A stretch of 64,000 bases of DNA from Paraburkholderia silvatlantica (GCF_003096715.1 NZ_QEOL01000014.1:1-64000), one strand, 5' to 3'; positions 28,704 to 38,800 are shown, counted from the stretch's first letter. A program made the numbers and translations. Notes: generated by a model from the sequence alone, not told the origin.

Positions 28704-29981
28704 TCAGCCGACGTGGCCTCGCGAATCGCGATGAATATCGTGCGTGACGAAGCCCGAGTCGTTGTCCGGCTTGTCGAGCCAGCCCGGCTGCGCGAGCGAG
28801 GCGCGGATGTCCTGCAAGCCGCTGGCCCAATGCTCGTGCATGGTCGAGAGGCCGAACTGGTAGTCCTTGAAGTGCCCCTCGTATTCCTTCTGCCGGTAGA
28901 TGAGGTGGATCACGTTGTACTTCCTGGAGCACGAAAGCTCGTCCGCCAGCGCGACCCACGGGTCGTTGCGATGCTCGGGTGCGACGCGATCGAGCACTTC
29001 GCGCAGCACATGCCGGTAACGCTGCGAGCGCTGCAGGATATCGGTCACGAGGCGCGTGCGGCTCGAATACTGAATGTCCTTCACGCGCCCCTGCACGTCG
29101 ATGAGGTTGTCGGGCACCGGCCCGCGCGCGCTCCAGAGATCGACCTGGAACGTGAGCGTGTCGCGCCGCGGCGTGGTCTGGATCACCTCATAGAGCGGCG
29201 TGTTCGACATCAGGCCGCCGTCCCAGTAGTACTCGCCGTCGATCTCCACCGCTGCGAAGCCCGGCGGCAGCGCGCCCGAGGCGATGAAATGCTCGGGACG
29301 CAAGGCCGTGGTCTTGTTGTCGAAGTAGACGAAGTTGCCGCTGCCCACGTTGACCGCGCCCACCGACACGCGCGTTTCGCCCGAATTGATGCGCTCGAAG
29401 TCGCACAAGCGTTCCAGCGTGGCCTTGAGCGGCTTCGTGTCGTAGTAGCTGGCCGTTTCGGGCGAACCCGATCCGTTGGGCAGCGGCGGCGGAAAACGCG
29501 GCACGAAAAAGCCCTTCTGCCCTTCCACGATCGCACCTGCCGCCTGCATCGCCGTGAAGGTCTTGCGCACGGCGGCGTTCGCATTGAAAAGCGCATGCTC
29601 GACGAAGGGCGGCAACGGAAAGCTGAAGGCCGGCTGGCAGATCGTCTCCCAGAACTCGCGCAGCCTCGCCACGCGATGTTCGGGCGCATTGCCCGCGATG
29701 ATGGCGGTATTGAGCGCGCCGATCGAGATACCCGCGATCCAGTTGGGCGCGATGCCGGCCTCGACGAGACCTTCGTACACGCCCGCCTGATACGCGCCGA
29801 GCGCACCGCCCCCCTGCAGCGTGAGCGCGATGGTTTCCCACTCTTTGGCCTGCGCACCGCACTGCGAAACACGCGGCTGCGGTGCGTGACCGATATGCGC
29901 GCCGGTGTGTGCACCGGTGTGTGCGCCGACCTCGTCGTCGACCGCGCTCGACTGGACCTGCCCCTTCTTGCGTTGCGCCAT
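28704..29981 (-). CDS. Patatin-like phospholipase
   Basis: A 425-residue patatin-domain hydrolase. The oxyanion loop GGGALGAYQ, the serine elbow GISIG and the catalytic Asp in YYWDGG are all present; the enzyme should cleave acyl esters such as phospholipids or depolymerised storage lipids. The N-terminal 40 residues are low complexity with a GAHT repeat and no signal peptide. ATG 29981 has GGAGGAGGCG upstream. It lies 29 bases after 3-hydroxybutyrate dehydrogenase on the same strand and probably forms an operon with it, which hints at a role in polyhydroxybutyrate or lipid turnover (inference). Confidence 0.92.
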   Translation of the reverse strand: MAQRKKGQVQSSAVDDEVGAHTGAHTGAHIGHAPQPRVSQCGAQAKEWETIALTLQGGGALGAYQAGVYEGLVEAGIAPNWIAGISIGALNTAIIAGNAPEHRVARLREFWETICQPAFSFPLPPFVEHALFNANAAVRKTFTAMQAAGAIVEGQKGFFVPRFPPPLPNGSGSPETASYYDTKPLKATLERLCDFERINSGETRVSVGAVNVGSGNFVYFDNKTTALRPEHFIASGALPPGFAAVEIDGEYYWDGGLMSNTPLYEVIQTTPRRDTLTFQVDLWSARGPVPDNLIDVQGRVKDIQYSSRTRLVTDILQRSQRYRHVLREVLDRVAPEHRNDPWVALADELSCSRKYNVIHLIYRQKEYEGHFKDYQFGLSTMHEHWASGLQDIRASLAQPGWLDKPDNDSGFVTHDIHRDSRGHVG

Positions 29982-30010
29982 TGCCGCGCCTCCTCCGCCC
30001 GATGCCCGTG

Positions 30011-30814
30011 TTATTGCATGAACCAGCCGTGGCTCACCACGAAGGACTGGCCCGTGAATGCTGCGCTCGGGAACGCCGAGAGGAACAGCACGGTTTGCGC
30101 GACGTCCTCGACGGTCGTGAAAATGCCGTCCACCGTGCCGCCCAGCATCACGCGCTTGACCACTTCTTCCTCGGAGATGCCGAGTTCCTTCGCCTGCTCG
30201 GGAATCTGCTTTTCGACGAGCGGCGTGCGCACGAAGCCCGGACACACCACGTGCGAGCGCACGTTGTGCTTGCCGCCTTCCTTGGCGAGCACGCGCGCGA
30301 GGCCGAGCAGCGCGTGCTTGGCCGCGACATAGGCCGACTTCAGCGGCGACGCTTCGTGCGAATGCACCGAACCCATGTAGATCACGACACCGCCGCGGTC
30401 GTCCTTGTACATGTGCTTGAGCACGGCCTTGGTGGTGAGGAACGCGCCATCCACGTGGATGGCCTGCATCTTCTTCCAGTCGGAGAACGCGTAGTTCTCG
30501 ATCGGGTTCACGATCTGGATGCCGGCGTTCGAGATGAGGATGTCGACCGTGCCGAGCTCGGCCGCGACACGGTCGATGCCCTGATTCACGGCCTCTTCGC
30601 TGGTGACATCCATGGCGACGCCGATGGCCTTGCCGCCTGCGCCCTTGATCTCTTCGGCCACGGCGTCCGCACCGCTCTGGTTCAGGTCGGCGATGGCGAC
30701 CGCGGCGCCCGCTTGCGCGAGCGTGAGGGCGATCTGCTTGCCAATGCCGCTGGCCGCGCCGGTGACGACTGCGACCTTGCCATCGAGTTTCGTGTTCAGA
30801 GAGAAAGACGACAT
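30011..30814 (-). CDS. bdhA: D-3-hydroxybutyrate dehydrogenase
   Basis: A 267-residue short-chain dehydrogenase that oxidises 3-hydroxybutyrate to acetoacetate with NAD+. The nucleotide motif TGAASGIG is at residues 19-26, the active-site motif YVAAK sits near residue 160, and NAGIQ lies near 97. Overall similarity to the PHB-linked HBDH group is strong. CTGGAGGTG precedes the ATG. It is the first gene of a two-gene unit with the patatin phospholipase. The product feeds acetoacetate and then acetyl-CoA metabolism. Confidence 0.9.
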   Translation of the reverse strand: MSSFSLNTKLDGKVAVVTGAASGIGKQIALTLAQAGAAVAIADLNQSGADAVAEEIKGAGGKAIGVAMDVTSEEAVNQGIDRVAAELGTVDILISNAGIQIVNPIENYAFSDWKKMQAIHVDGAFLTTKAVLKHMYKDDRGGVVIYMGSVHSHEASPLKSAYVAAKHALLGLARVLAKEGGKHNVRSHVVCPGFVRTPLVEKQIPEQAKELGISEEEVVKRVMLGGTVDGIFTTVEDVAQTVLFLSAFPSAAFTGQSFVVSHGWFMQ

Positions 30815-31076
30815 CGGGCACCTCCAGGTGAGTGAACGGGACAGGATGAAACCTCGGAGCGCGCGCCGTCAAACCTGACGAATGGCTTATGCCATCCGGC
30901 CGGATGTTGCGTCGCGGCCAACCAGGCTATTGTGCATGAAGGCGCCTCGTCGAAGCATCGAGCAAGACAGGCAAAGAGATTTTCGCCGCACTGCAAGGCG
31001 CGGCGCGCGCGGCGCAAGCCCGTTCAGCAGCAACGGCCAAGTCGTGCTAGCTTTATCGGCTCACAAGGAGGCGTTC

Positions 31077-32048
31077 ATGAACTATCGGCGACTGGGCCGC
31101 TCAGGCCTGCAGGTAAGCGAACTGTCCATCGGCTCGTGGGTCACCTACGGCAACCAGGTCGACGCCAGGCTCGCGCGCGAATCGCTCGCGGCGGCGCGCG
31201 ACGCAGGCATCAACTTCTTCGACAACGCCGAGGCCTACGCCGGCGGCAAGTCGGAGGAACTCATGGGCCAGGCGCTCAAGGAACTCGCGTGGCCACGCGT
31301 GAGCTATGTGGTCTCGACCAAGTTCTACTGGGGCTTGAACGAAGCGCCCAACCAGTACCACACGCTCAACCGCAAGTACCTCATGAACGCTATCGACGGC
31401 TCGCTCGAGCGGCTGCAACTCGATTACGTCGATCTCGTGTTCTGCCACCGCCCCGACCCGAACACGCCGGTCGAGGAAACCGTCTGGGCGATGAGCGACA
31501 TGATCACGCGCGGCAAGGCGCTCTACTGGGGCACCTCGGAGTGGAGCGCCGACGAAATCCGCGCTGCGTGGGAAATCGCGGAGCGCCATCACCTGCACAA
31601 GCCGGTCATGGAGCAGCCGCAGTACAACCTGTTCCACCGCACGCGCGTGGAAGACGAATACCGTCGGCTCTACGAGGACATCGGCCTCGGCCTCACCACC
31701 TGGAGCCCGCTCGCCTCGGGTCTGCTCACCGGCAAATACCGCGGCGGCGTACCGTCTGGCAGCCGCGCGGAACTGCAGGGCTACGACTGGCTGCGCAAGA
31801 ACGTCACCGACCCCGACAAGAACGAGATCGTTGGCAAGCTCGCCGAATTCGCGAAACAACTCGACTGTTCGGTGGGCCAACTGGCGCTCGCGTGGATCCT
31901 GAAGAATCCGCGCGTGAGCACGGTCATCACCGGGGCCTCGCGCATCGAGCAGATCGGCGAAAACATGAAGGCGCGCGACGTGGCGGAAAAGATCACGCCG
32001 GACATCAAGGCGCAGATCGAGGCGATCGTCGGCGACGCTTACGACTGA
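31077..32048 (+). CDS. Aldo/keto reductase (voltage-gated K channel beta-like)
   Basis: A 323-residue NADPH-dependent aldo/keto reductase. The catalytic Asp and Tyr are in [14 protein letters not shown], the lysine in VVSTKFYW, and a His in [10 protein letters not shown]. The group (AKR6/14-like, with [22 protein letters not shown]) resembles K-channel beta subunits and YghZ. The substrate is not predictable. AAGGAGG at 31065-31071 supports ATG 31077. Divergent from bdhA. Confidence 0.92.
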   Translation: MNYRRLGRSGLQVSELSIGSWVTYGNQVDARLARESLAAARDAGINFFDNAEAYAGGKSEELMGQALKELAWPRVSYVVSTKFYWGLNEAPNQYHTLNRKYLMNAIDGSLERLQLDYVDLVFCHRPDPNTPVEETVWAMSDMITRGKALYWGTSEWSADEIRAAWEIAERHHLHKPVMEQPQYNLFHRTRVEDEYRRLYEDIGLGLTTWSPLASGLLTGKYRGGVPSGSRAELQGYDWLRKNVTDPDKNEIVGKLAEFAKQLDCSVGQLALAWILKNPRVSTVITGASRIEQIGENMKARDVAEKITPDIKAQIEAIVGDAYD

Positions 32049-32250
32049 CGTAGAGCGTCCTGCCCGGACGGCGCGGCGCGCCCGAAGCGGGGCGGGCTCA
32101 CGCGCGGGCGCGGACGGACGGCGTACGGCGGCGGCGTACTGCGGGCCACGTATTGCGGTGGCGTACAATACGCGGCCTCGCGGGCGGCGCCGTCATCGTG
32201 CCGCCGCTGCCGTCTTCCCTGTTTTCACCGGACCTCGTGTCCCGTCCATC

Positions 32251-33096
32251 ATGCTGAGCTACCGTCACGCCTTCCACGCCGGCAATCATGCCGATGTCCT
32301 GAAACACGCCGTCGTCGTGCAACTGCTGCATTACCTCGGCAAGAAGGACAAGGCGTACTGGTACATCGACACCCACGCGGGCGCCGGCGCCTATGCATTG
32401 CGCGAAGGCTACGCGACGAAGAACGCCGAGTTCGACACGGGCATCGGCAAGCTGTGGGGCCGCAACGACTTGCCCGCGGTGCTGGCGGACTACGTCGACG
32501 AAGTGGCGGCGCTGAATCCCGACGGCGAACTGCGCTTCTATCCCGGCTCACCCTATCTTGCGTGGCGCCTCATGCGCGAGCAGGACCGCATGCGGCTCTT
32601 CGAATTGCACAGCACCGAAATCGACGTGCTGCGCCACCGCTTCCACGACGCAGGCCGCCGCGTGCTGATCTACGCGGGCGACGGCTTCGACGGCATCAAG
32701 GCGCTCCTGCCGCCTCCGCCGCGCCGTGCGCTCGTGCTGATCGACCCGTCTTTCGAGGACAAGCGCGACTACGCGCGCACGATTACGTGCGTCGAGGAAA
32801 GTCTCAAGCGGTTCGCGAACGGCACCTATGCGGTCTGGTATCCGCAGGTCACACGGCCCGAATCGCAGCGCTTTCCGGAGCAACTCAAGCGCCTGCAGAA
32901 CAAGAACTGGCTGCACCTCACGCTTTCGGTGAGCAACCCGCCCGAAGACGGCTTCGGCCTCTACGGCAGCGGCATGTTCATCCTGAACCCGCCCTACACG
33001 CTCGAAGCGGCGATGAAAGAGGCGCTGCCGTGGCTCGTGAAAACGCTCGGCCAGGACACCGGCGCGCAATTCAGGATCGAGTCGCGCGGCGACTGA
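32251..33096 (+). CDS. rlmJ: 23S rRNA (adenine-N6)-methyltransferase RlmJ
   Basis: A 281-residue S-adenosylmethionine-dependent enzyme that methylates A2030 of 23S rRNA. The start MLSYRHAFHAGNHADVLKH is diagnostic, and DTHAGAG is the cofactor motif. The catalytic motif usually DPPY/F reads DPSF here (LIDPSFEDKRDY, near residue 166). Later family motifs such as SGMFILNPP are intact. ATG 32251 matches the family; the upstream 31 codons are open but unrelated. It appears monocistronic, and no terminator is seen before the convergent secreted protein. Confidence 0.92.
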   Translation: MLSYRHAFHAGNHADVLKHAVVVQLLHYLGKKDKAYWYIDTHAGAGAYALREGYATKNAEFDTGIGKLWGRNDLPAVLADYVDEVAALNPDGELRFYPGSPYLAWRLMREQDRMRLFELHSTEIDVLRHRFHDAGRRVLIYAGDGFDGIKALLPPPPRRALVLIDPSFEDKRDYARTITCVEESLKRFANGTYAVWYPQVTRPESQRFPEQLKRLQNKNWLHLTLSVSNPPEDGFGLYGSGMFILNPPYTLEAAMKEALPWLVKTLGQDTGAQFRIESRGD

Positions 33097-33125
33097 GCCG
33101 CGGACTCAACTGTGCGCGAGCGGCG

Positions 33126-33509
33126 TCACTGCCCGGACGGCAGCGGCTGGGGAAGCGGCGGGCTTGGGCGATGAGGGGGGCGTGGCGGCGGTGTCGGCCG
33201 CCCGCCGCCCGGCCGTACTTCCACGTAGGGCGCGACGATGTAAGGCTGTGACGAATCCTGCGCGAGACCCGCCGGTTGCTCGGCCTGAACCATGGGTTCG
33301 TGCGAAAGCGGCGCGTTTTGCAGCACCATCCCCGATTGACCGTCGCTGATCCCTCTTTGCGTATCCAGAATGAGCGGCTGCCCGGCATGCGCGCCGGCGC
33401 TGGCGCACGCCATGACGGCGGCGATCAGGCCCGCACGCGCAACAGAAAAACGACGCAGCGCGCGGCGAGGCAACACCGATGTACGGTGGGAAATGCGGTC
33501 TTGCACCAT
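33126..33509 (-). CDS. Small secreted Pro-rich protein of unknown function
   Basis: A 127-residue protein. A long, basic signal-type start (MVQDRISHRTSVLPRRALRR) leads into a hydrophobic core and a likely cleavage after GAHA near residue 41. The mature part has LILDTQRGISDGQSGMVLQN and ends in a tail of about 30 residues rich in Pro, Arg and Gly. No known domain is recognised. ATG 33509 is chosen for the signal peptide; in-frame starts further upstream exist. It might be periplasmic or envelope-associated. Confidence 0.5.
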   Translation of the reverse strand: MVQDRISHRTSVLPRRALRRFSVARAGLIAAVMACASAGAHAGQPLILDTQRGISDGQSGMVLQNAPLSHEPMVQAEQPAGLAQDSSQPYIVAPYVEVRPGGGRPTPPPRPPHRPSPPLPQPLPSGQ

Positions 33510-33626
33510 GAACGGCCCCCGGAGAGAAAACGACACCATTGCTATGACGGCTTGTCGCAAAAAAGACTTTACCTTACCCCGGTGGGAAGGCTCAGACTCA
33601 GTTCCATCGGCGGTGCAGAAATGACA

Positions 33627-33648
33627 AAGCCCCGCCAATGCGGGGCTT
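33627..33648 (-). terminator. Hairpin 3' of DUF3563 gene
   Basis: AAGCCCCGC (33627-33635) pairs perfectly with GCGGGGCTT (33640-33648). On the minus strand it is followed by TGTCATTTCT, so termination would be weak. A partial third copy of the GC arm lies at 33653-33660. Confidence 0.5.
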
Positions 33649-33704
33649 GAGTGCGGGGCTTGAGTCGTGCTGCTCCAACCGGACTGAATCCGGCGGAAAC
33701 TGGC

Positions 33705-33854
33705 TTAAAGCGAGTTGTAGCCGTTCGTTTCGATCGAACGAAGGCGCTGCTCGAGTTGCACGATATCGGCCGACGACGCGAGATACGCTTCGCGGCGGCG
33801 ACGTTCAGCAGTTTCAAACCAGTTGCTCAGCTTTTCAAGAACGAATGCAAACAT
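33705..33854 (-). CDS. DUF3563 family small protein
   Basis: A 49-residue protein, easy to miss by length cut-offs. It starts MFAFVLEKLSNWFETAERRR and continues EAYLASSADIVQLEQRLRS, the pattern of the DUF3563 family common in Burkholderia. Mostly helical and charged, with an amphipathic N-terminus that may touch the membrane. Function unknown. A TACAAT -10 on the minus strand at 33934-33939 and an unusual repeated leader (33903-33931) precede it; a hairpin follows. Confidence 0.85.
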   Translation of the reverse strand: MFAFVLEKLSNWFETAERRRREAYLASSADIVQLEQRLRSIETNGYNSL

Positions 33855-33902
33855 GATGGTGTGCTCCAAGGATTCGGTTCGGCGATCCCCGGTGGATTCG
33901 CA

Positions 33903-33931
33903 TCAGGGATAACCCTCGTCAGGGATAACCC
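33903..33931. repeat. Direct repeat of a palindromic unit in the DUF3563 leader
   Basis: TCAGGGATAACCC occurs at 33903-33915 and again at 33919-33931, a 16-base period. On the minus strand each copy contains GGGTTATCCC, itself an inverted repeat. They lie just after the putative -10, so they would be in the 5' untranslated RNA or act as operators. Confidence 0.6.
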
Positions 33932-34136
33932 GTATTGTAGCGGTTGCACCGAACTTTGCCAGTGAATTGCCCGAATGCTGTGCATTCCATTCTGGAATGA
34001 CCTCGGAACACGAATCGGCAACATCATGTTTTATCGACACATTTTCCAGCAACTTGGGAGGCGCACGGCAACGAGCACGTCAATATGCATCAACGTGGTG
34101 CAGACACCCAATGCGGTTGCGTCAATTTGCCTTCGT

Positions 34137-34562
34137 TCAGTGCGCGTGGCCGGATTCGAGGCAGTCTGCCATGCCGACCTCGGCAAGCCGCTCGATAATC
34201 GGACAGTCGGGCCGGTCGTTGCCCTGGCAATGCGAGGCCAGGTGGGCGAGCGTGTCGCGCATCTGGGACAGTTCGGCGATGCGCTGGTCGAGTTCGGCAA
34301 CATGCTCGAGCGCGATCGACTTGACCTCGGCGCTCGCGCGGGAGCGGTCGTGCCAGAGCGCCAGCAGGCGCCGGATGTCGTCCACCAGAAAGCCAAGCCG
34401 GCGCGCCTGGCGGATGAAGCGCAGCGAATGTACTTCCTGGGCGCCATAAACGCGGTAGCCGGACTCCGTGCGGCCTTTGGGCGCCAGCAGCCCGACACTT
34501 TCGTAGTACCGAATCATTTTTGCCGTCACGCCCGATTCACGGGCCGCTTCACCAATGTTCAC
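34137..34562 (-). CDS. cueR: CueR, copper-responsive MerR regulator
   Basis: A 141-residue MerR-family regulator. The DNA-binding domain opens MNIGEAARESGVTAKMIRYY. The metal loop has Cys112 and Cys120 (HCQGNDRPDC), the same two positions that bind Cu+ in E. coli CueR. The tail GHAH may add ligands. The start is GTG 34562 with GGGAGAAC upstream; the longer open frame crosses the operator and is rejected. It is divergent from copZ across a perfect MerR-type palindrome. Confidence 0.93.
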   Translation of the reverse strand: MNIGEAARESGVTAKMIRYYESVGLLAPKGRTESGYRVYGAQEVHSLRFIRQARRLGFLVDDIRRLLALWHDRSRASAEVKSIALEHVAELDQRIAELSQMRDTLAHLASHCQGNDRPDCPIIERLAEVGMADCLESGHAH

Positions 34563-34612
34563 GCCGTTCTCCCGCTGTCTGGTCGATCGTTTGATCAATG
34601 GTCCGATGGTAC

Positions 34613-34633
34613 ACCTTCCCATTATGGGAAGGT
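34613..34633 (-). promoter_or_regulatory. CueR operator/promoter
   Basis: ACCTTCCCAT-T-ATGGGAAGGT is a perfect 10-1-10 palindrome of CueR type. On the minus strand it sits between TGGACC (-35) and TACCAT (-10) with the 19-base spacer typical of MerR-activated promoters. It therefore points at cueR itself. Confidence 0.85.
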
Positions 34634-34727
34634 CCAGCGCGACAACGGGTCCCCGCTGGCATAATCCGTCGGCGGCCTCATATCGAGTAGTAACAAGCCT
34701 CAATCTCTGAAAAAAGGAACACACACG

Positions 34728-34934
34728 ATGATTCAGTTCAACGTCGAAGGCATGAGCTGCCAGCACTGCGTAGGCGCCGTCACGCGCGCGATCCACGAAC
34801 ACGACGCGCAAGCCCAGGTCGAGATCGATCTGGCCGCCGGCCGCGTGAAGGTCGAATCGAGCCAGAGCGCCGAAGTCCTGAAGTCGGCGATCGACGAAGC
34901 CGGGTACACCGTGGTCGGCACGGCCGGCGTCTGA
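34728..34934 (+). CDS. copZ: Copper chaperone CopZ-like (HMA domain)
   Basis: A 68-residue heavy-metal-associated domain protein. The motif GMSCQHC (Cys11 and Cys14) binds Cu+. The fold is complete (VGAVTRAIHEHD to DEAGYTVVGT). It would carry copper to an exporter or to CueR. No CopA ATPase is present next to it in this window. It is divergent from cueR and followed after 11 bases by an SDR gene. Confidence 0.92.
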   Translation: MIQFNVEGMSCQHCVGAVTRAIHEHDAQAQVEIDLAAGRVKVESSQSAEVLKSAIDEAGYTVVGTAGV

Positions 34935-34945
34935 CAGGCCGCGCC

Positions 34946-35869
34946 ATGTTCAAGGTTGCCGTGATCGGCGCGTCGGGCCTGCTCGGGCGCGCCGTGGTGC
35001 GCGAACTCGCAGCAGAAACCCCATGGCAGGTCGTGCCGACCGCGTTCCGCCACGGCGGCCCGCAGCAGGCCGTGCTCGATGTGCGCGACGCGCAAGCCGT
35101 GAACGCATTCGTCGAGCGCGAGGCGCCCGACGCGATCGTGCTGGCCGCCGCCGAGCGCCGCCCCGACGTGTGCGAGCACGATCCGGCGGCGGCGCGCGCG
35201 CTCAACGTCGATGCGGTGCGCCGCGTCGCCGCGGCGGCGCGGCAGCGCGGCGCATGGGTGCTCTCGATTTCCACCGATTACGTCTTCGACGGCACGCAGC
35301 CGCCCTATCGCATCGGCGACACGCCGAATCCGCTCAACGCCTACGGCCACAGCAAGCTCGAAGGCGAGCGGGCGCTGCTCGAAACCAGCGACAAGGCCCT
35401 CGTGCTGCGCCTGCCCCTGCTGTATGGGCCGATCGTCGGCTGGCACGAATCCGCGGTGACGGGCCTCGTGCCGGCCATCATCGCTTCGGGAGAGCCCGGG
35501 GCGCAGGCCGCGCCGATGGACGCGTGGGCCACGCGCTACCCCACTTTCACGCCCGACGTGGCATTCGTGATCCGCGAACTGTTGCTGCGCTGCGCAGACG
35601 GCGAGCCCGTTTGCGGGGTCGCGCAGTGGTCGGGCGACGAGCCGATGACGAAGTACGACATCGCCCAACGGATCGCACAGGCACTCGGCGTAGAGGCGCG
35701 TCTGCTCGCACAGCCTTCGCCGACCGACGCCACGCCGCGCCCGCGCGACTGTCATCTCGATTCGAGCCGCCTCGAAACGCTGGGGATGGGCCGCCGCACG
35801 CCGTTCGACGCGGCGATTCGCGCCGTGCTCGACGCTTTCATGAGAGACGGCACGCAGCGTAGCGTATAG
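34946..35869 (+). CDS. SDR family sugar-nucleotide reductase-like protein (RmlD-like)
   Basis: A 307-residue extended short-chain dehydrogenase. The dinucleotide motif GASGLLGR is at residues 8-15, the active-site STDYVFDG and YGHSK (Tyr-x3-Lys) follow, and RLPLLYGP completes the RmlD/MAT2B-like pattern. Members reduce dTDP-4-keto-rhamnose or act as regulatory subunits of methionine adenosyltransferase; there is no sugar operon nearby, so the substrate is open. It is 11 bases after copZ and probably co-transcribed. Confidence 0.85.
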   Translation: MFKVAVIGASGLLGRAVVRELAAETPWQVVPTAFRHGGPQQAVLDVRDAQAVNAFVEREAPDAIVLAAAERRPDVCEHDPAAARALNVDAVRRVAAAARQRGAWVLSISTDYVFDGTQPPYRIGDTPNPLNAYGHSKLEGERALLETSDKALVLRLPLLYGPIVGWHESAVTGLVPAIIASGEPGAQAAPMDAWATRYPTFTPDVAFVIRELLLRCADGEPVCGVAQWSGDEPMTKYDIAQRIAQALGVEARLLAQPSPTDATPRPRDCHLDSSRLETLGMGRRTPFDAAIRAVLDAFMRDGTQRSV

Positions 35870-35898
35870 CGGCGAGCCGGCCGCTCTCCGGCGAAAAT

Positions 35899-38800
35899 TC
35901 AGTGAAAATTGCGGCTCTCCGTTGCGAGCCGCCCGAGCAGCCGGCTGTGGTCCTCCAGCCGGTGCGCCACGAGGTGCACGACCTCGCCCTCGCGCTGCAC
36001 CACGCCCGCCACCGCCAGCAGCGAAGACCCTAGCAGTTCCTTGCGCTGCAACTCGACGAGCGACGCGTGCACGATCACGTTGACGCTGCCGGTCTCGTCC
36101 TCGAGCGATACGAAGATCGTGCCGTTCGCCGTGCCCGGCCGCTGCCGCACCGTCACGATCCCGCACACGCGCGCGAGCATGCCGTGCCGGCAGTGCGCCA
36201 GTTGCTCTGCCGTGCGAAAGCGCTGCTTCGCGAGGCCGTGGCGCAGCAGTTCGAGTGGATGGCGATTGAGGGTGAGCCGCAGGCTCGCGTAATCGGCGAC
36301 GATTTCCGCGCCTTCGGAAGCGCGCGGCAACACAAGCGGCGCCTCGGCAACGGGCGCATCGCGCAAAAGCGCGGGCACCGCGTGCTGCGCGGTCACGGCC
36401 CACCACGCCTCGCGCCGATGGCCCGCGATGCTCGCGAGCGCGTTCGACGCCGCCAGCGCCTCCAGCTCGCGCCGCGTGAGCGCCGCGCGGCGCGCGAGAT
36501 CGTCGACGTCGGTGAACGGCGCGCGCTCGCGCGCCTCGATTACACGCCGCGCGGCATCTTCGGAAAAGCCCTTGATGAGACTGAAGCCGAGACGCACAGC
36601 CGGCCCGCCGCGTCCATAGCGCTGCGGCGCAAGCGCAATGCGCGAGCGCACGACGCGCTTCGTGCCGTCCATGAACCTGTGCCGCCGGCCGTCGCGCTTG
36701 AGCGTGCCCCTGCGCGTCAACGCGGCCGCGCCCAGCCGCGCGCGATAACGCAGCCCCTCGGCGCTGCGCTCGCGAACCGCCTCGTCATCGAGCCGCTCGC
36801 CGGGTGCGCCGCGCCGCTCCAGCACCGACGCCCAATCGCTCAACGCGATATCGGGCGCGCGCACCTGCACGCCGTGACGCTTCGCATCCTGCACGAGCTG
36901 GGAAGGCGAATAGAAACCGAGCGGCTGACTATTCAACAGTCCTGCCAGAAATGCGGCAGGCTCGTAACGCTTGAGCCACGAACTCGTGTAGACGAGCAGC
37001 GCGAAACTCGCCGCATGGCTTTCCGGAAAGCCGTAGTCGCCGAAACCCTCGATCTGCTTGCAGATGCGCTCGGCGAATTCCAGCGAGTACTCCTTCTTGA
37101 GCATGCGCTTCGTGAGATCGGCCTGATACGGCCGCAGATCTCCATCGCGCCGCCATGCGGCCATCGCGCGGCGCAGCTTGTCGGCTTCCTCGCCGGTGTA
37201 GTCCGCGGCGACCATCGCGAGATGCATCACCTGCTCCTGAAAGATCGGCACGCCGAGTGTGCGTTCGAGCACTGGGCGCAATTCTTCCTTCGCATACTCC
37301 ACCGCCTCGTCGCCGTGCCGGCGCTTGAGGTACGGATGCACCATGTCGCCCTGGATCGGCCCCGGCCGCACGATCGCCACCTGGATCACGAGATCGTAGT
37401 AGGTGCGCGGCCGCAAACGCGGCAACATGCTCTGCTGCGCGCGCGACTCGATCTGGAACACGCCGACCGTATCGGCTCTCGCGCACATGCGATAGACCGC
37501 CGGATCCTCGAGCGGAATGTCCTGCACGCGCATCTCGGGCAGCCCGCGCCTTTGCGCGACGAATTCGAGCGAGCGGCGGATCGCCGAGAGCATGCCGAGC
37601 GCGAGCACGTCCACTTTCAACAGCCGCAGCGCGTCGATATCGTCCTTGTCCCACTCGATCACGTAGCGGTCCTTCATCGCCGCGTTTTCGATCGGCACGA
37701 GCCGCGAGAGCTTGTCGCGCGCAATCACGAAACCGCCCACGTGCTGCGAGAGATGGCGCGGAAAACCGCGCAGCTCGCGCGTGAGGCGGATGAGCTGCTG
37801 CGTGACGTGCGAGTCCGGCGAAAAGCCCGCCTCCTCCAGATGGCGCGCGATCGAATCGGGGCCGTCCCACCACTGATGCGCGCCCGAGAGCTTTTCGACG
37901 AGCGCATTGTCGAGGCCGAGCGCCTTGCCGACGTCGCGCAACGCGCTGCGCGAGCGATAGGTGATGAGCGTCGCGGCCAGCGCGGCGCGGCGCGTGCCGT
38001 ACTTGCGGTAGATGTACTGAATGACTTCTTCGCGGCGCTGATGCTCGAAGTCGACGTCGATGTCGGGCGGCTCGTTGCGCGCGCGCGAGAGAAAACGCGC
38101 TACGAGCATGTTCATGCGCACGGGGTCGATCTCCGTGATCTTCAGGCAATAGCAGACCACCGAGTTCGCCGCCGAGCCGCGCCCCTGGCACAGGATCTTG
38201 CGCTCGCGCGCGAAGCGGACGATGTCGTGCACCGTGAGGAAGTACTTCTCGTACTTCAGCTCTTCGATGAGTTCGAGTTCCTGTTCGATCTGCCCGCGGC
38301 GCTTGTCGTTCAGGCCGTCGGGCCAGCGCTCCAGCACGCCCTTCATCACGAGCTTGCGCAACCACGTCTGCGGGGTTTCGCCGGGCGGCACCAGTTCCTC
38401 GGGATATTCGTAGGCCAGCTCGCCGAGCGAAAACGTGCAGCGGCGCGCGACGTAGAGCGTCGCGTCGAGCGCCTCGCGCGGATAAATCGCGCCGAGCCGC
38501 ACACGCGAGCGCAGATGCCGCTCCGCATTCGCCTCCAGCGCGCGCCCGCAAGACGCGAGCGGCTTGCCGATGCGAATCGCGCTCAACGTGTCCTGCAACG
38601 GCTTGCGCGAACGGGCGTGCATCAGCACGCCGCCCGCCGCGACGAGCGGCAGGCCGCTCTCCTGCGAAACGTGGCGCAGCGCTTCGATCTGCGTGTCGTC
38701 GCCGCCGGTTTGCCAGAGTTCGAGCGCGAGCCAGGCGCGCTCGGCCGCGAAGCCCGCGAGCCAGTGCGCGGCGCGCAGCGTTTGCGCAAGCGTGGCCGTG

